Source: Medicago truncatula (Eukaryota > Streptophyta > Magnoliopsida > Fabales > Fabaceae). Taken from it: a DNA stretch of 64,000 nucleotides. The position numbers and the translations under genes were made by a program. How positions within the stretch are numbered: position 1 is the stretch's first letter; each line of letters begins with the position of its first letter. The notes beneath the pieces are model-generated. The model did no database searches and was not told the origin of the DNA. It was given only the letters and a program-made list of their open reading frames with translations. This document shows positions 1 to 11,030 of the stretch, piece after piece. The stretch covers positions 19,966,001 to 20,030,000 of the forward strand of contig NC_053043.1 of the NCBI RefSeq assembly GCF_003473485.1, in the 5' to 3' direction.

Positions 1-113
1 GAAAAAAAACAATTATAAAGAAAAATGAATGGTATTTTTAATGGTTATATTAAAAATAGAGAAAAATCAAATGAAAAATACAATAGAGATGATTCAAATA
101 AGAATACTTTTTT

Positions 114-247
114 TTAAAATAGACGAGATGACAAAGTCATCATAAACTCACACACAAAGTAGAGGTATCGGGGTTCGAACTCCGATCATGACATCCGACT
201 TAACAATTTCGACATATTCTTTAGTTGAGCTGGGATTTGTGGGATAA
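114..247 (-). repeat. tRNA-derived SINE (family 2)
   Basis: On the minus strand it reads an A-box-like CCCAGCTCAACT stretch, then a B box (GGAGTTCGAACCCC), then a tail that ends TTTGTCATCTCGTCTATT. An imperfect direct repeat, TAAGAATACTTTTT, lies on both sides (about 99-113 and 249-261), as expected for a target-site duplication. The same family recurs on the plus strand at 12949-13084 and, degraded, near 13690-13970 and 30690-30810. Confidence 0.7.
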
Positions 248-268
248 CTAAGAATACTTTTTAAAGTC

Positions 269-433
269 TTGTTAACAAGTGCCTTAAGAGCATTGTTTAA
301 GGAACCCACAAAAAGAAATTATGTTTTGAAAATACAAATCAAACACTTGTTAAAGTCATAATCATATAATTTCCAATAAAAAAGTTGCTACTTTTATATG
401 CTTAAATAATACCTTTAGAATACTTGTTAACAT
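269..433. mobile_element. MITE with TTGTTAACAAGT ends
   Basis: The left end (TTGTTAACAAGTGCCTTAAG) and the reverse complement of the right end (ATGTTAACAAGTATTCTAAA) match over about 35 bp as terminal inverted repeats. The interior is AT-rich and has no coding potential. It resembles the GTTAACCGGTGCCCCGG element at 40115-40285. The superfamily is not assigned because no clear target duplication is seen. Confidence 0.5.
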
Positions 434-1599
434 TTTTATATTTTTTAATGGTGACATTAATAAAAATAGTGACTCACACCCTAATCAAAGGTTCCCACCT
501 ATTTTCTACCTGCCATGTGTCCTTTGATTCTTCTCTCTCCCACAATCTATTTTCTTCCAATCTTATCTCTCTTCTCATCCTTATATTTTTGGCTGTAGAA
601 GCAAACCTATGATCAAGTCTTTGTTGTTTTTATTGCTGATGATGCAAGGGACTTTGCTTCTCTTTTCCATCTTTCTAAAATGCAATCTCCATGTCACTTT
701 TGTCCACTATATCCAAAAAAAGTCATATTTGTCAATTATCCAAAAAAGAAAGACTTGTACAAATTCCAATTCAAACAAGAAAAGAAAACGTGTGTTAAAA
801 ATAAGTGATGAAATCTATTACCAGCCTTTTTCTAAAAAACAAATCAATTAGGTTGTTAAGTAAAATTATATCACGTTTTTCTCTTTAGAAATAGTCGAAT
901 ATTTTTTACTCTTATGCATTATTATATCCAACACACACTCTTTAATGAGTCATGACATTTACGGATATCGCTTAACATGAAGCAACCGCACGAATCATGT
1001 TCCAAAGTTGAAACGTGAAAGCTTAGTATGGTTACGTGTGGGGAATCACATGTTGAACCAATCAAAAATTTAGAATGGTTTATTTAAGTATTTAACCATT
1101 TAATTTAATGCAATTTGTTGTAAATAAAAATGGTTAAATAATCTCTTTGGGAATACGTCTCCTTGTACTTCCATAAATAAATCCTTTGCCTATGGAAAAA
1201 TAAATAAAAATGGTTAAATTACAGTTTTTTACTTTATTTCTTTTAGTTTTTTAAATTGGTCTTTCTAAATTTTTAAGTTTCAAATTTATGTTATTGTTTC
1301 CTAAAACAAAGTTTAATATATGTTTAGCTCCAACAATATAGGCGAATTTTGATTTACCTTTTTCACCCTATAATATGAACATTATTTGGTTTTGGACCCT
1401 GATGTCATCTGACTAGATAAAAACGTTGACATTGCATGCTGACTGTGTAATTTACTGATGTGAAATGATGAGTAATTAATTTTTGATGACGTGGTGTGGT
1501 AATTGTATAATTAATTTTCTTTTTCATTTTTTTGGGGTACACGTGGCAGTCTCAGTATCCTCCTGCACTTCTGAAGCGTCTTCATTCGTCCTTTTCACC
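434..1599. other. intergenic, nothing recognised
   Basis: AT-rich DNA with only short open frames of low complexity and no motif or splice structure that supports a gene. I see no repeat ends or RNA gene in it. Confidence 0.5.
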
Positions 1600-2340
1600 T
1601 TCATTTGAATCACCCCCAAAGGATCACTCTAGACAGGATCATCCTTTTTCCCAGCCTTTTTGTCACGAGACTTCTCCAAAAACTGCTCTCCTCTCAACGG
1701 CTGACATATGAGCCATATACTCTGCAAAGAAATGAAGGAAACGAGTAAGCATAGAATTCAATCAAGAAAAACAAAGGCATAAAGATAAATACTCACGTAA
1801 ATAAGACTCAAGCTCTACTGTGTCCATTTCCTTATTCATTAACTCTCGAATATTGAGAGGTACCACCCTCTTAAGAAAAAAGACCACGTCCTTCTCGTAG
1901 TCGTTTAACTTCTCGAAATCATAGCCAGTCCAAGAAGTCGGGTTGCTTGTCCAACATAAAGGAAATTATCGTTCACCATTGATAGTCACAGCCACCTCTG
2001 GACAATCCTTAGCTCCACGAACACGAAACTCGAAAGTATCTCTGCTTCTAGTTTATATAATAGGAGGTGTAAGTTGGAAACAAACTCTTGTTGGGGTGCA
2101 AGCTGATAAATACCCAACATTGTCGGTAAACTCCTTTAGTCCCATAAAAGAATAAGAACATGCCCATTGAAAGTTGGAACCCTAAACTTTCATATAGGAT
2201 CTCAAGTCCGCGCATGAATCCCGAGTTGTTAGGCTGAAGTTATGAAGGGGCAACATTGAGCCCTATCAACATGTCCACCTCGAAGGGGGTAAAATGAAAC
2301 ATTACCCCAGGTCCTAAAAAACTACCAAATACATATGGAA
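1600..2340 (-). mobile_element. gypsy-type transposon coding fossil (Transposase_28-like)
   Basis: Minus-strand translation gives short blocks typical of the 'putative gypsy type transposon' family (Pfam Transposase_28) that abounds in legumes: a FHFTPFEVDMLIGLNVAPS block, then a block like FMRGLEILYESLGFQLSMG. Intron-like AT-rich DNA near 1740-1800 interrupts a further block (EYMAHMSAVERRAVF). It is broken in several places and has no LTRs that I can pair, so it is an old remnant. The family call rests on remembered family patterns, not a search. Confidence 0.5.
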
Positions 2341-3295
2341 GATGTCGTTCCTAACTCCCCGAGGGCGTTGGAAGCAAACCTTCTCGCTCGGTCAGCAAAG
2401 GTTCCAGGACGACATTCTCTTCCCGCCTAGTAAAGGAGATGTCTATCTTACTCCTAAAGAAGGTGATGTGCTTCACATCCGTATAAAAAGAATCCAAACG
2501 AAGGACTGCCAATATTTAGATAAGGGCCTGCTAGCCCTTAGCCAGGGCGTCGCCTATTCCTACATTAAGGCGCCCCTCTTTCCCTATCCTCCGAAACCGC
2601 CAAACCCAAATCTTAAGGCTAAATATTCGGCCGAAATATTTAGGTATAGGGATATGCGGGTTTTCCTTATCTTAAGTGAGTTAGGGAGTAAGTCGCAAAA
2701 TAAGGGACCCAAAAAGGCTATAAATGACACCCTTGTTTCAATATTGTACTCGGTGCAAGGACAATTATTATTTTTTTGCACAAGAAGTGCAAGTACAATT
2801 CTTAAATGCTTTTCAATTCATTTGTAATTTGTTTTAATTTTTCTAAAATATAAGTTTATGATTGATTAAATCTAATGACTTTTTAAGAAAAAATAGAAGT
2901 TTTTTTTTTCTTTTTTTATATTTTGTGAAACTATTATTATGATAAATGATTTTTTTTTGTTTTTTATTAAAATATTTTCAAATTAAAAATAGTTATGTAA
3001 GTGGGTATTTTTTCACGATTTCATTAAAACTCATAAAATGTCAAAAAATGGGACCAACTATCATATTAGTTAAGTTTCTAACCTAACCCATCTCCAAGAA
3101 TTTAATTAGATTTAAAAATATCATAAAGTAACATGATTAACATGTTTTTTTTGTTACAAGAAAGGGGATCAACATTTTTTTTTACAGGTAACTTACCAAA
3201 AAAAAAAAAACTTATCATTTTTTATTATCTTTTCGAAAATCAAATATCAAACTGAAAAAAGATATAATAACATCAATAAGTCATATCCATAGTTT
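2341..3295. other. spacer: end of the fossil, then AT-rich DNA
   Basis: The first 350 bases have higher GC than their surroundings and an open plus-strand frame of about 160 codons. That frame has no recognisable domain and lies antisense to the neighbouring fossil, so I treat it as non-coding transposon DNA. From about 2800 the sequence is AT-rich with A and T runs and holds nothing I recognise. Confidence 0.4.
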
Positions 3296-3311
3296 AAAGG
3301 AATTAAAGCGA

Positions 3312-3448
3312 GTCCCCGTGAGCTTAGCTCAGTTGGTAGGGACATTGCATAATTTATATTGGGGTCGGGGTTCGAGGCTACCCACCACTTCTCCACAATT
3401 AATTGTGTGAGCTCCAGCCACTAAGCTACTAGACAAAAAAAATAAAAT
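3312..3448 (+). repeat. tRNA-derived SINE (family 1) with 16-bp TSD
   Basis: A box (TAGCTCAGTTGGTAGGGAC) and B box (GGGGTTCGAGGC) are followed by CCACTTCTCCACAATTAATTGTG and an A-rich tail. The flanks carry a near-perfect duplication, AAAGGAATTAAAGCGA at 3296-3311 and AAAGGAATTAAAGTGA at 3449-3464. It sits about 240 bp upstream of the CIPK TATA box. Confidence 0.8.
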
Positions 3449-3684
3449 AAAGGAATTAAAGTGAAACTAAAAAAAAGTAAGATAAATAAAAAAAAAAAAA
3501 AACACATTTTTAGTCTTGTTTTCTTAATTGCTGTCAACAAAAAATATAATTTTTTCCCTCAAAAAAACAAAAAAATATTATATTTAATTTATTTTGAAAA
3601 TAACATTAAATTATTTTTGACAAAAACATAACATTATTATATATGGTTGATTATGTATCCAGCCACAAAATGGCTTTTGAAGTG

Positions 3685-3692
3685 TATAAATA
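3685..3692 (+). promoter_or_regulatory. TATA box of the CIPK gene
   Basis: TATAAATA lies in the sequence context GAAGTGTATAAATAGCCC, about 450 bp before the start codon. A transcription start near 3715-3720 would give a 5' leader of about 420 bases. There are no competing TATA-like words in a better position. Confidence 0.5.
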
Positions 3693-4135
3693 GCCCTTTA
3701 GTTCAAAGCAACAAAAAGCATATACAAACAAAACAAAGGCTGCCTACAACAAAAGAAAGCAAAGAAAAGTGTTGGGTTGAGTTGTGTTTATTTTCTTCAA
3801 CCATTTGATCCATTCCTATTCCTACTAATCCTATTAATAATCATTTTTTTTTTCTTTCTCAATTTAATATTTTCACATGTTATTTTTATCCTTATTTATA
3901 GCCGATTCGTTTTCCAATACCATTTCCACCTGTTTCTTTGTTTCCCCGTTGTTACTTAACTCACAATTACTACACAGTTAATGCAAATAAATTACCATAA
4001 ATCAAGCATTGCATAGAACAAAAAACCAAGATGCCAGAAGAAATAAAATCACAAAAAGAATAGAATTTTGTGATTATTTTCATTGGTTTTGTGTTATAGA
4101 GAAAGAGGGTCAAAGAGAGAGAATTTTTGTTGGGA

Positions 4136-6406
4136 ATGGTGATCATAAATCAAGCAAGGAGGATTGAAGGAAAAATAGTGCGATTAGGGAAATACGAATT
4201 GGGAAAAACACTTGGTGAAGGAAATTTTGGAAAAGTGAAATTGGCTAGGGATACTGATTGTGGACAATTTTTTGCTGTTAAGATTCTTGAAAAGAATAAG
4301 ATTGTTGATCTTAATAACACTGATCAGGTTTGTGTTTCATTCTTTAATTTCATGTTTTTCTTTTTAATCTCTTTTGTGTTTTTATTACAAATTGATTTAA
4401 TTAATTGGGTGCAATTTTCACTGTGTTTGGTTTTGATTTATGAAACTTTATGTTCTTGTATACATTATGGCTTTTTGGAATTAAACATGTTAATCTTCAA
4501 TTATGTTTTATTTTGTTTCATAGAAAGGTTGAAAAACTAAGTTTATTTTGATTTGTGATGGTTGAAAATTTCAGATAAAGAGGGAGATATCAACCTTGAA
4601 GCTTCTGAAACATCCTAATGTTGTTAGATTATACGAGGTAACATCCTATGATTCATCTTACTATGTCCCTGCAATTATCTGGAATCAATAAGAAATCTTA
4701 AATGAATGGTTTCTAATTTTACATCGATTTTATGTCGAATCTTAGGTCGGATATCGAGTTTAAAAAAAATTAATTTTCAGTTTATGAATGGATGAACAGA
4801 TTTCTAGTATAAAATAACAGGTGGCACCGAAAAAGAAACACGGTTTTGTGTTTCTCCCACGTTGCTTGTTTTCTTCCTTAATGACACTGTTTTGATGCAC
4901 AAGTGAATCCTAAATTATTGCTTATTTTTATCTTATTTTTTGTACCAAAATTCAAAAGTGTTTATACAGACATTAACCTTTATATATATGTGTTAATTAT
5001 TCATATATAAAGAACATAAACAGACACGCTGACATCGTTAATAATTTGACAAAATCACATAATTCAATATATACATGTGTGTCAATGTTGTATCGATGTC
5101 AGACACGACAAGTGTCCGACACCGAGACGCGTCTAATCCAAAGAGTATCGGTGCTTCATAGTTCCTCACTGTTAAAAACTATAATCTTATTTTAGCAGTC
5201 TTTTACACTTTACAGGCTGGTGTTTTTTATGTCTAATTTTCTTTTAAGAAGTACTTTATGTTGATTATTATGGCTGAAATTTGAAGATTTTAAGGATCAA
5301 CGTAAAATTTATGTCTTATCAGGGACAATTGTCTCCCTTTATGGATAATTTATTCTTTCCAGGGTGCAAAAAAATATTATTGTACTGGTTTTGCTAAAAT
5401 TGTTAAAATTTCAACCACATAAGCAATTTATTGCTAGCTTTTTATGTGTTGTTCTTTAAAAAACTATGCATACAAGTGCATGTGATTTTCAGATTCCAGA
5501 AATAGGAAAGGTGTGAAAGAAGCATCTATGCCCTTCATAGACAATGTCACACTCATTAATTTGCATTTAATGCAATTACTCTTCCATAAATTCGGTGTCC
5601 GTTCGGTCAAGATCGATCGTTCAAGATCAGTCGGTCCAAATTTAGATTGATATTTCAGTGTCTTTTAAAATCCAAATATTCTTTAAAAATACGAACTATT
5701 TGATCTGATCCAACGATGTCCGGTCGGTCAAGATCGTTCTGTCCAAGTATTCATTAAAATATAAACTGTTTGATCTGATCCAACGGCGACCAACGTAACC
5801 TACCTACTTGAAAGTCCAACTCCCATTAATAGTGAACAATCCAAGCATCTAGGTCCACAATTCAAACAATTATTGCTTCTCCTATGTCTAAAATACATAC
5901 ACTCATGGATGCACGTTATGTGTGACCCATTTGCCCCTAAGTTTAGATCATGTGTTTTGTCTTTGTCTTCAACCGAATATGAAAATATGAATGAGATGTT
6001 ACAACCAAGATAGTTACTTCCAACACCCCAATTAACTCATTTCTTGCATTTTGTTATAACTACAAAGACTTTTCTTTTTAATTGATTGAGTTATATATAT
6101 TTGTGGACCCATAATAATGTGCCGTTTTGTAAAGGGATATGAATAATAAAATTTTGTGGTGATGCTAAATTTTGGTTCAAAGTTATCTACCAAAACACGT
6201 TAGGAATCCATAATTTTTTGAACCTTCGAGTACACCTTTAGACTTTATGCTTTTTTTAATTATTGGTTAGGTTCTTTTCAAGGTAACATGAATAATTGAA
6301 AGCCTACACAGTTGGCACATCTAGTCATACCTTTCTAGACTAGTTGTGGATAATATTTTTTTTCCTTGTTGATAATTTGTTTTTACCTGTGGATAATTTT
6401 TTTTTA

Positions 6407-6446
<40 letters not shown>

Positions 6447-7236
6447 AGATGTCATTTTCCTATCAATTATAGTATATCATGGAAATCTAATAATTTATGC
6501 TCAAATTGAAAAATAAACAATTTAGTCCCATTCAGAGCTTTCAATATTTATTTGTTTGGTCTGTGGACACATATGGCAGCAAGGTTACTTTCTTTGATTT
6601 TTTTTAAATGGTTCAAATACATTTTTACAAAAAAATAAATATATGTTAGTTTATACTGAAAATTGTTTTCATATTTGTCCACGTAATTGATGTTATTTGA
6701 ATACCGTAAGATTAGTATAAGGTAAAACGTGAAGGAACAAATTACTTGCTTATATCATTGGTCTATGTTAGTGGCATTTATTGATTAGTTTAATCTCTTC
6801 ATAGTTTATTGTGATATAGAGTTTCCAGCTGTCAGCAAATCACAGCCATTTAAATGGATGTGATCGAAAAAATATTTATGATTAAAGTTAAATTTTTAAT
6901 AATTTAATAGTCATGATTGATTGACAGTGTAAAAAGTTACGCACTATTCGTATAAAAATATTTTTTACATATATTTAATCATATTTCACCATATAGATAA
7001 CTGCGATCATATTTAGAATATGTATTAAACTCTTAAAACTGTATATTTAAACAAAAGTATATTTTAATCTTGTGCTAATCATGAAGTTTCCACCCATAAT
7101 AAAAGATTTAGTGGTTCACCATCAACTAGTGTATCACAAAGATACAATATTAATCAATGAAAGGGCCCCAATTTGTATCTGATTATGTCACCACTCACAA
7201 ACATTTATCTAATACACAAAATAAAATATCACTCTT

Positions 7237-7269
<33 letters not shown>

Positions 7270-9869
7270 TTAATTTTTTTTGCTCTTATCTGTTGCATGT
7301 GTAGCTTGGATAGAAATATCAAATATGTATAAAGCCCCTTTGTAACATTTTTAAATGGTTAATGCAATAACTTAACCAATGCAAGTGCAACTTGTCTTTG
7401 AAGCCTTGGTGTTCTAATTATTATATTATAATTATGATGATTATGCAGGTCTTGGCTAGCAAAACCAAAATTTATATGGTACTTGAGTATGTGAATGGAG
7501 GAGAGTTATTTGACAAAATTGTAAGCAAACTTTGCCTTTTAATTTAATTATACACCTTAAATACATTATTTTATAATTTATATGGCTATCAAAAGCCACT
7601 TTTTATTAGCTCAGATCGAAGACATGTATAGTGTCCGACACGTCTAGTGTTGGATATGTGTCTGTGTCCAACACCGGTACATGGACATCTTCTCAAATTA
7701 CTATCGGTGTCAGTGCCAATGGCGTGTCTTGTGTCTGTGTCGGTGCTTCATGACACCGACACGACACATGTTGTTACATTCAATTATTCCATTTTTCAAG
7801 ACTTGTCCGTGTTGTGTCCTTGTTTGTGTCGATACTTGGTATGCATGATCTTATTGGATATGAACTAAATGAGGTGCCTAATTGTCTCTAACAGTCATCC
7901 AAAGGTAAACTTACTGAAGCTCATGGTAGGAAGATGTTCCAACAATTGATTGATGGTGTGAGTTACTGCCACAATAAAGGTGTCTTTCACAGGGATCTTA
8001 AGGTTCTTTCACAATCTTCTTAACAACTGTTGCAGCATTTACCCTACAATGTTTGCAGTTTTATCACAAATATTGTTTCTTATTGCAGCTAGAGAATGTT
8101 CTTGTGGATGCCAAAGGGAACATAAAGATAACTGATTTTAACCTCAGTGCTTTGCCTCAACATTGTAGGGTAAGAATATGATATTTGGATAATCATCTTA
8201 ATCAATTGTCTGTAAGCTGTTTTTCATATACTAAAGAGCTTATGGAAATAAGCCAAAAACAACTTAGGCCCGTAATGGCAAATTACATCATTTTGGTAAC
8301 TGATAAAGTGTGTGAAAATTTCAGGCTGATGGGTTGCTACATACAACCTGTGGAAGTCCAAACTATGTTGCTCCCGAGATTCTTGCCAACAGAGGCTATG
8401 ATGGCGCGAAATCGGATATTTGGTCATGCGGTGTTATCTTATATGTAATTCTAACAGGATACCTTCCTTTTGATGACAGAAATCTTGCAGTTCTCTATCA
8501 AAAGGTGAATATTCCGATGTTATTTCTTTGTTTTTTCGTATGTTGTGTAGTTTTGTAGACTAAATACGAATTGATGTGGTTTTACGTCTGGGGATCATAG
8601 ATTTTTAAAGCAGATGTTCAAATACCAAGATGGCTGTCACCTGGTGCTCAAAACATTATAAAGAAAATTCTTGATCCCAATCCGAAAACCCGAGTAACGA
8701 TGGATATGATCAAAGAAGATGAATGGTTTAAAGAGGGTTATAATCCTGCAAATCTAGAGGATGAGGAAGAGGAAGAGGATGTATTCATTGACGATGAAGC
8801 TTTTTCCATCCATGAAGTGGTATACCTTTGAACTCTAAGTTAGTTGTCATTAGTGCTAATTTATTAATAAATGTTGTCAAATTCCGCTATATCACTGTTA
8901 TTAATAAATGTTGTCAAATTCCGCTATATCACTTTTATTTATAGTTACCTTTCTTTATATCTTTCTATTATTGTAACACAACATTTATATTCGTTATAGT
9001 CCCTTGACGGAGACCAGAGTCCAAAATCACCAGCACTTATCAACGCATTTCAGTTGATAGGGATGTCTTCATGCTTAGACCTCTCTGGATTTTTTGAGCA
9101 AGAGGTGTGTATCAGCGTATAATCTTGTGTTTTAACGTCTAGAATTTCTTTACTACTTTTAGTGTAAAATTAAATTAATTTAATGAATAATATACTTGAA
9201 TTCTAGGATGTCTCGGAGAGGAAGATAAGATTTACGTCAAACCATTCACCGAAAGATTTGACTGAGAAGATTGAGGACATTGTAATAGAAATGGGATTTA
9301 AAGTTCATAAGAAAAATGGAAAAGTAAGTGACCAAGTAATTGTTGATTATATTTGTTAATCATAATTGAAAAACTGGTTTTGCTAAACATTGCATCTACA
9401 ACTTGAAATTTCAGTTGAAAGTGATACAAGAGGATAAAGCTCATAAAAGTCTAGATAGCCTCTCAGTCGCAGCAGAGGTAAATAAAAGCTTGTCGAGAAT
9501 GAGAGCTAAAATCTCGATTTTTCAATTTTCATATATAGATTGCTGACATTATGAAACTATTTTCACTTCAATTGCAACAGGTTTTTGAAGTTGGTCCATC
9601 TTTGTATGTAGTAGAACTAAGGAAGTCTTATGGAGATGCTTCTGTATATAGACAAGTATGTATATTACTGCTATCACTTTCTATGCACTCTTTCTGAGAA
9701 AATCTGAGGCTAACATGTAGTTTTTTTTCGATGATATTTGATGTAGTTATGCAAAAGGTTATCAAACGACTTGGGTATAGCCGAGGTGGCAGAGGTAAGC
9801 TCAGAAAGGCACGGCTTGGGTATAGCCGAGGCGGCAGAGCTAGTAAGCTCAGAAAGCCTAGACATATGA
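4136..9869 (+). CDS. CIPK1: CBL-interacting protein kinase, CIPK1/17 clade, with DFN motif
   Basis: Ser/Thr kinase of the SnRK3 family, which is recruited by calcineurin-B-like calcium sensors. Twelve in-frame exons: 4136-4327, 4575-4637, 7449-7520, 7895-8002, 8089-8169, 8325-8504, 8601-8819, 9000-9104, 9207-9323, 9415-9477, 9581-9655, 9747-9869; every intron is GT..AG. Product 465 aa. Visible motifs: glycine loop GEGNFG (27-32), Lys49, HRD 141-143, activation loop with Thr179/180, APE 188-190, NAF motif 320-322 and a PPI-type segment (RKIRFTSN). The ATG at 4136 opens a typical CIPK N terminus ([13 protein letters not shown]). The intron-rich structure and sequence match the CIPK1/CIPK17 clade; CIPK17 remains an alternative name. 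Oddities: DFG reads DFN at 161-163, and the last exon holds a tandem repeat ([12 protein letters not shown] / [13 protein letters not shown]). Intron 2 is 2.8 kb and repeat-laden. Confidence 0.95.
5073..5165. repeat. dispersed GACAC-rich repeat in CIPK intron 2
   Basis: Carries GACACGACAAGTGTCCGACA followed by CCGAGACGCGTCTAATCC and GGTGCTTCATAG. The same word order recurs at 7618-7760 and 25865-26010, each time inside an intron. Confidence 0.6.
5598..5790 (+). repeat. imperfect tandem duplication in CIPK intron 2
   Basis: Two units share CGGTCAAGATCG, then TATTC(T/A)TTAAAA, then ACTRTTTGATCTGATCCAAC. They are about 100 bp apart. Non-coding. Confidence 0.6.
6410..6446. repeat. (TA)n(TG)n microsatellite
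   Basis: About 15 TA units followed by three TG units, in CIPK intron 2. Confidence 0.95.
7236..7268. repeat. (CA)n(TA)n microsatellite
   Basis: About eleven CA units followed by five TA units, in CIPK intron 2. Confidence 0.9.
7618..7765. repeat. dispersed GACAC-rich repeat in CIPK intron 3
   Basis: Contains GTGTCCGACACGTCTAGTG, GTGTCTGTGTCGGTGCTTCA and ACACCGACACGACACATG, the same family as 5073-5165 and 25865-26010. It lies between the exons encoding the GGELFDKI and SSKGKLTEA segments. Confidence 0.6.
8861..8934 (+). repeat. two 37-bp tandem units in CIPK intron 7
   Basis: TTATTAATAAATGTTGTCAA plus ATTCCGCTATATCACT is present twice in direct succession, differing only in the last base. 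The near identity implies a recent duplication. Confidence 0.9.
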
Positions 9870-10208
9870 AGAAAATACATTAGAAGCCAGATAATGTAAA
9901 TTTCCCCTTTTTGTTTTCTGGATAGGTTAGCTATATTAGATGTCCTAGTTTTGAATCAAGCCATTGAAACTCTTTAGGGAGTGATTTGCTTCCTACTATG
10001 GTCCTATGGCTCTAGGAATTAGTCTTAGTCTTTGCAGTTACGTGCAGAGGATATCTGATTTACAGCAAAAAGATGTGTCCGATATCAATTGTATACATAC
10101 CATTTGAAATTGAATTGGTGAAACATGATATATGCATATATGATGAATTTCATAATTATAAATATAGTATACTTTGTAACAACTACTAGTAATAATATTT
10201 CATTCTAC
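9870..10208 (+). other. 3' untranslated region of CIPK and spacer
   Basis: Follows the CIPK stop codon and has no open frame of note. The transcript end cannot be placed from sequence alone. Confidence 0.4.
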
Positions 10209-11030
10209 TTAGCCAATAACTATTTCATTAGACCGTGCACAAAACGGATACCAAAAGTATTTATAATTCATGGCAATGGCCATTGAGCAACATGAAGTCC
10301 CACCCATTTTCGTGCTCCCATAAATGGATGCGTAGTAAACAAAGAAAAGAGTGAGAGTGATGGGTTGAGATGTTGAGTCTGGTGTATCCATGGATACATG
10401 GTTTCCTTTCTTACTCACTCTTTCTATTGTATTCATATCATATGCAACACTTCTTTTAGCTGAGGCTTTGATACCAGACTGACCGGGAGCTTCACATATC
10501 ATGAGATTAGTATTAACTAAATCATCAAGCGAGATAATAGATAGCCAACCATAGGCATAAAAAAGTCTCAAGCACAAATTGTCAATTAAGACTGACATCC
10601 CATAATAGAGAGCACCGTAGCATGGATCTATAGTCAGATGTTTTTTAATCCACAAGATGATATGATCATAATAACTTAGAGCTTTCAGAAATAAGAGAGA
10701 AATTTAGAAGAACATGTTTTTCTTGAAACACACTAGGATTTTATTTGATTCAAGTTGTGAGAAAGATGTTACAATTCTTCTCCTTTTATAGCCAATGAGG
10801 TACACTAAAGACAAAGATAGAACTATTCACTCGCATGCCACTGAAAACACTATTGGCATGCATTATAACTATGGAAGACATTTTTATGACACTTTTGACT
10901 AAAATGTCACATTATTTTGCACACTTAATACTAAAAACAAATATACAACTAATCGTACATATTGCTATTATGCAAGACACGTTTTTGACACCTATGCCGC
11001 CTTAGATGTTTTCTGATACACAAGATCCTC
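10209..11030 (-). mobile_element. possible copia-type LTR fossil
   Basis: On the minus strand there is a promoter-like GGCTATAAAAGGAG, then ATCAAATAAAATCC resembling a polyadenylation signal. Further on comes TGGTATCAAAGCC, close to the primer-binding site complementary to initiator Met tRNA used by copia elements. An open minus-strand frame of 148 codons crosses this region and matches no domain I know. No second LTR or target duplication was found. It could instead be a small unknown gene; confidence is low. Confidence 0.3.

Noticed and set aside
424-851. Two small hydrophobic open frames
   Set aside because: AT-rich low-complexity frames without conserved motifs.
2342-2827. 161-codon plus-strand open frame
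   Set aside because: Antisense to the neighbouring gypsy-type fossil, low similarity to any protein pattern, and no promoter or splice context.
3316-3390. tRNA-like A and B boxes
   Set aside because: No acceptor-stem pairing or complete cloverleaf; flanking duplication and A tail make it an SINE, as do the similar hits at 12632, 21363 and 62257.
4127-4135. Earlier start for the CIPK (TTG)
   Set aside because: Not an ATG; the ATG at 4136 is the first in frame and gives the usual CIPK N-terminal length.
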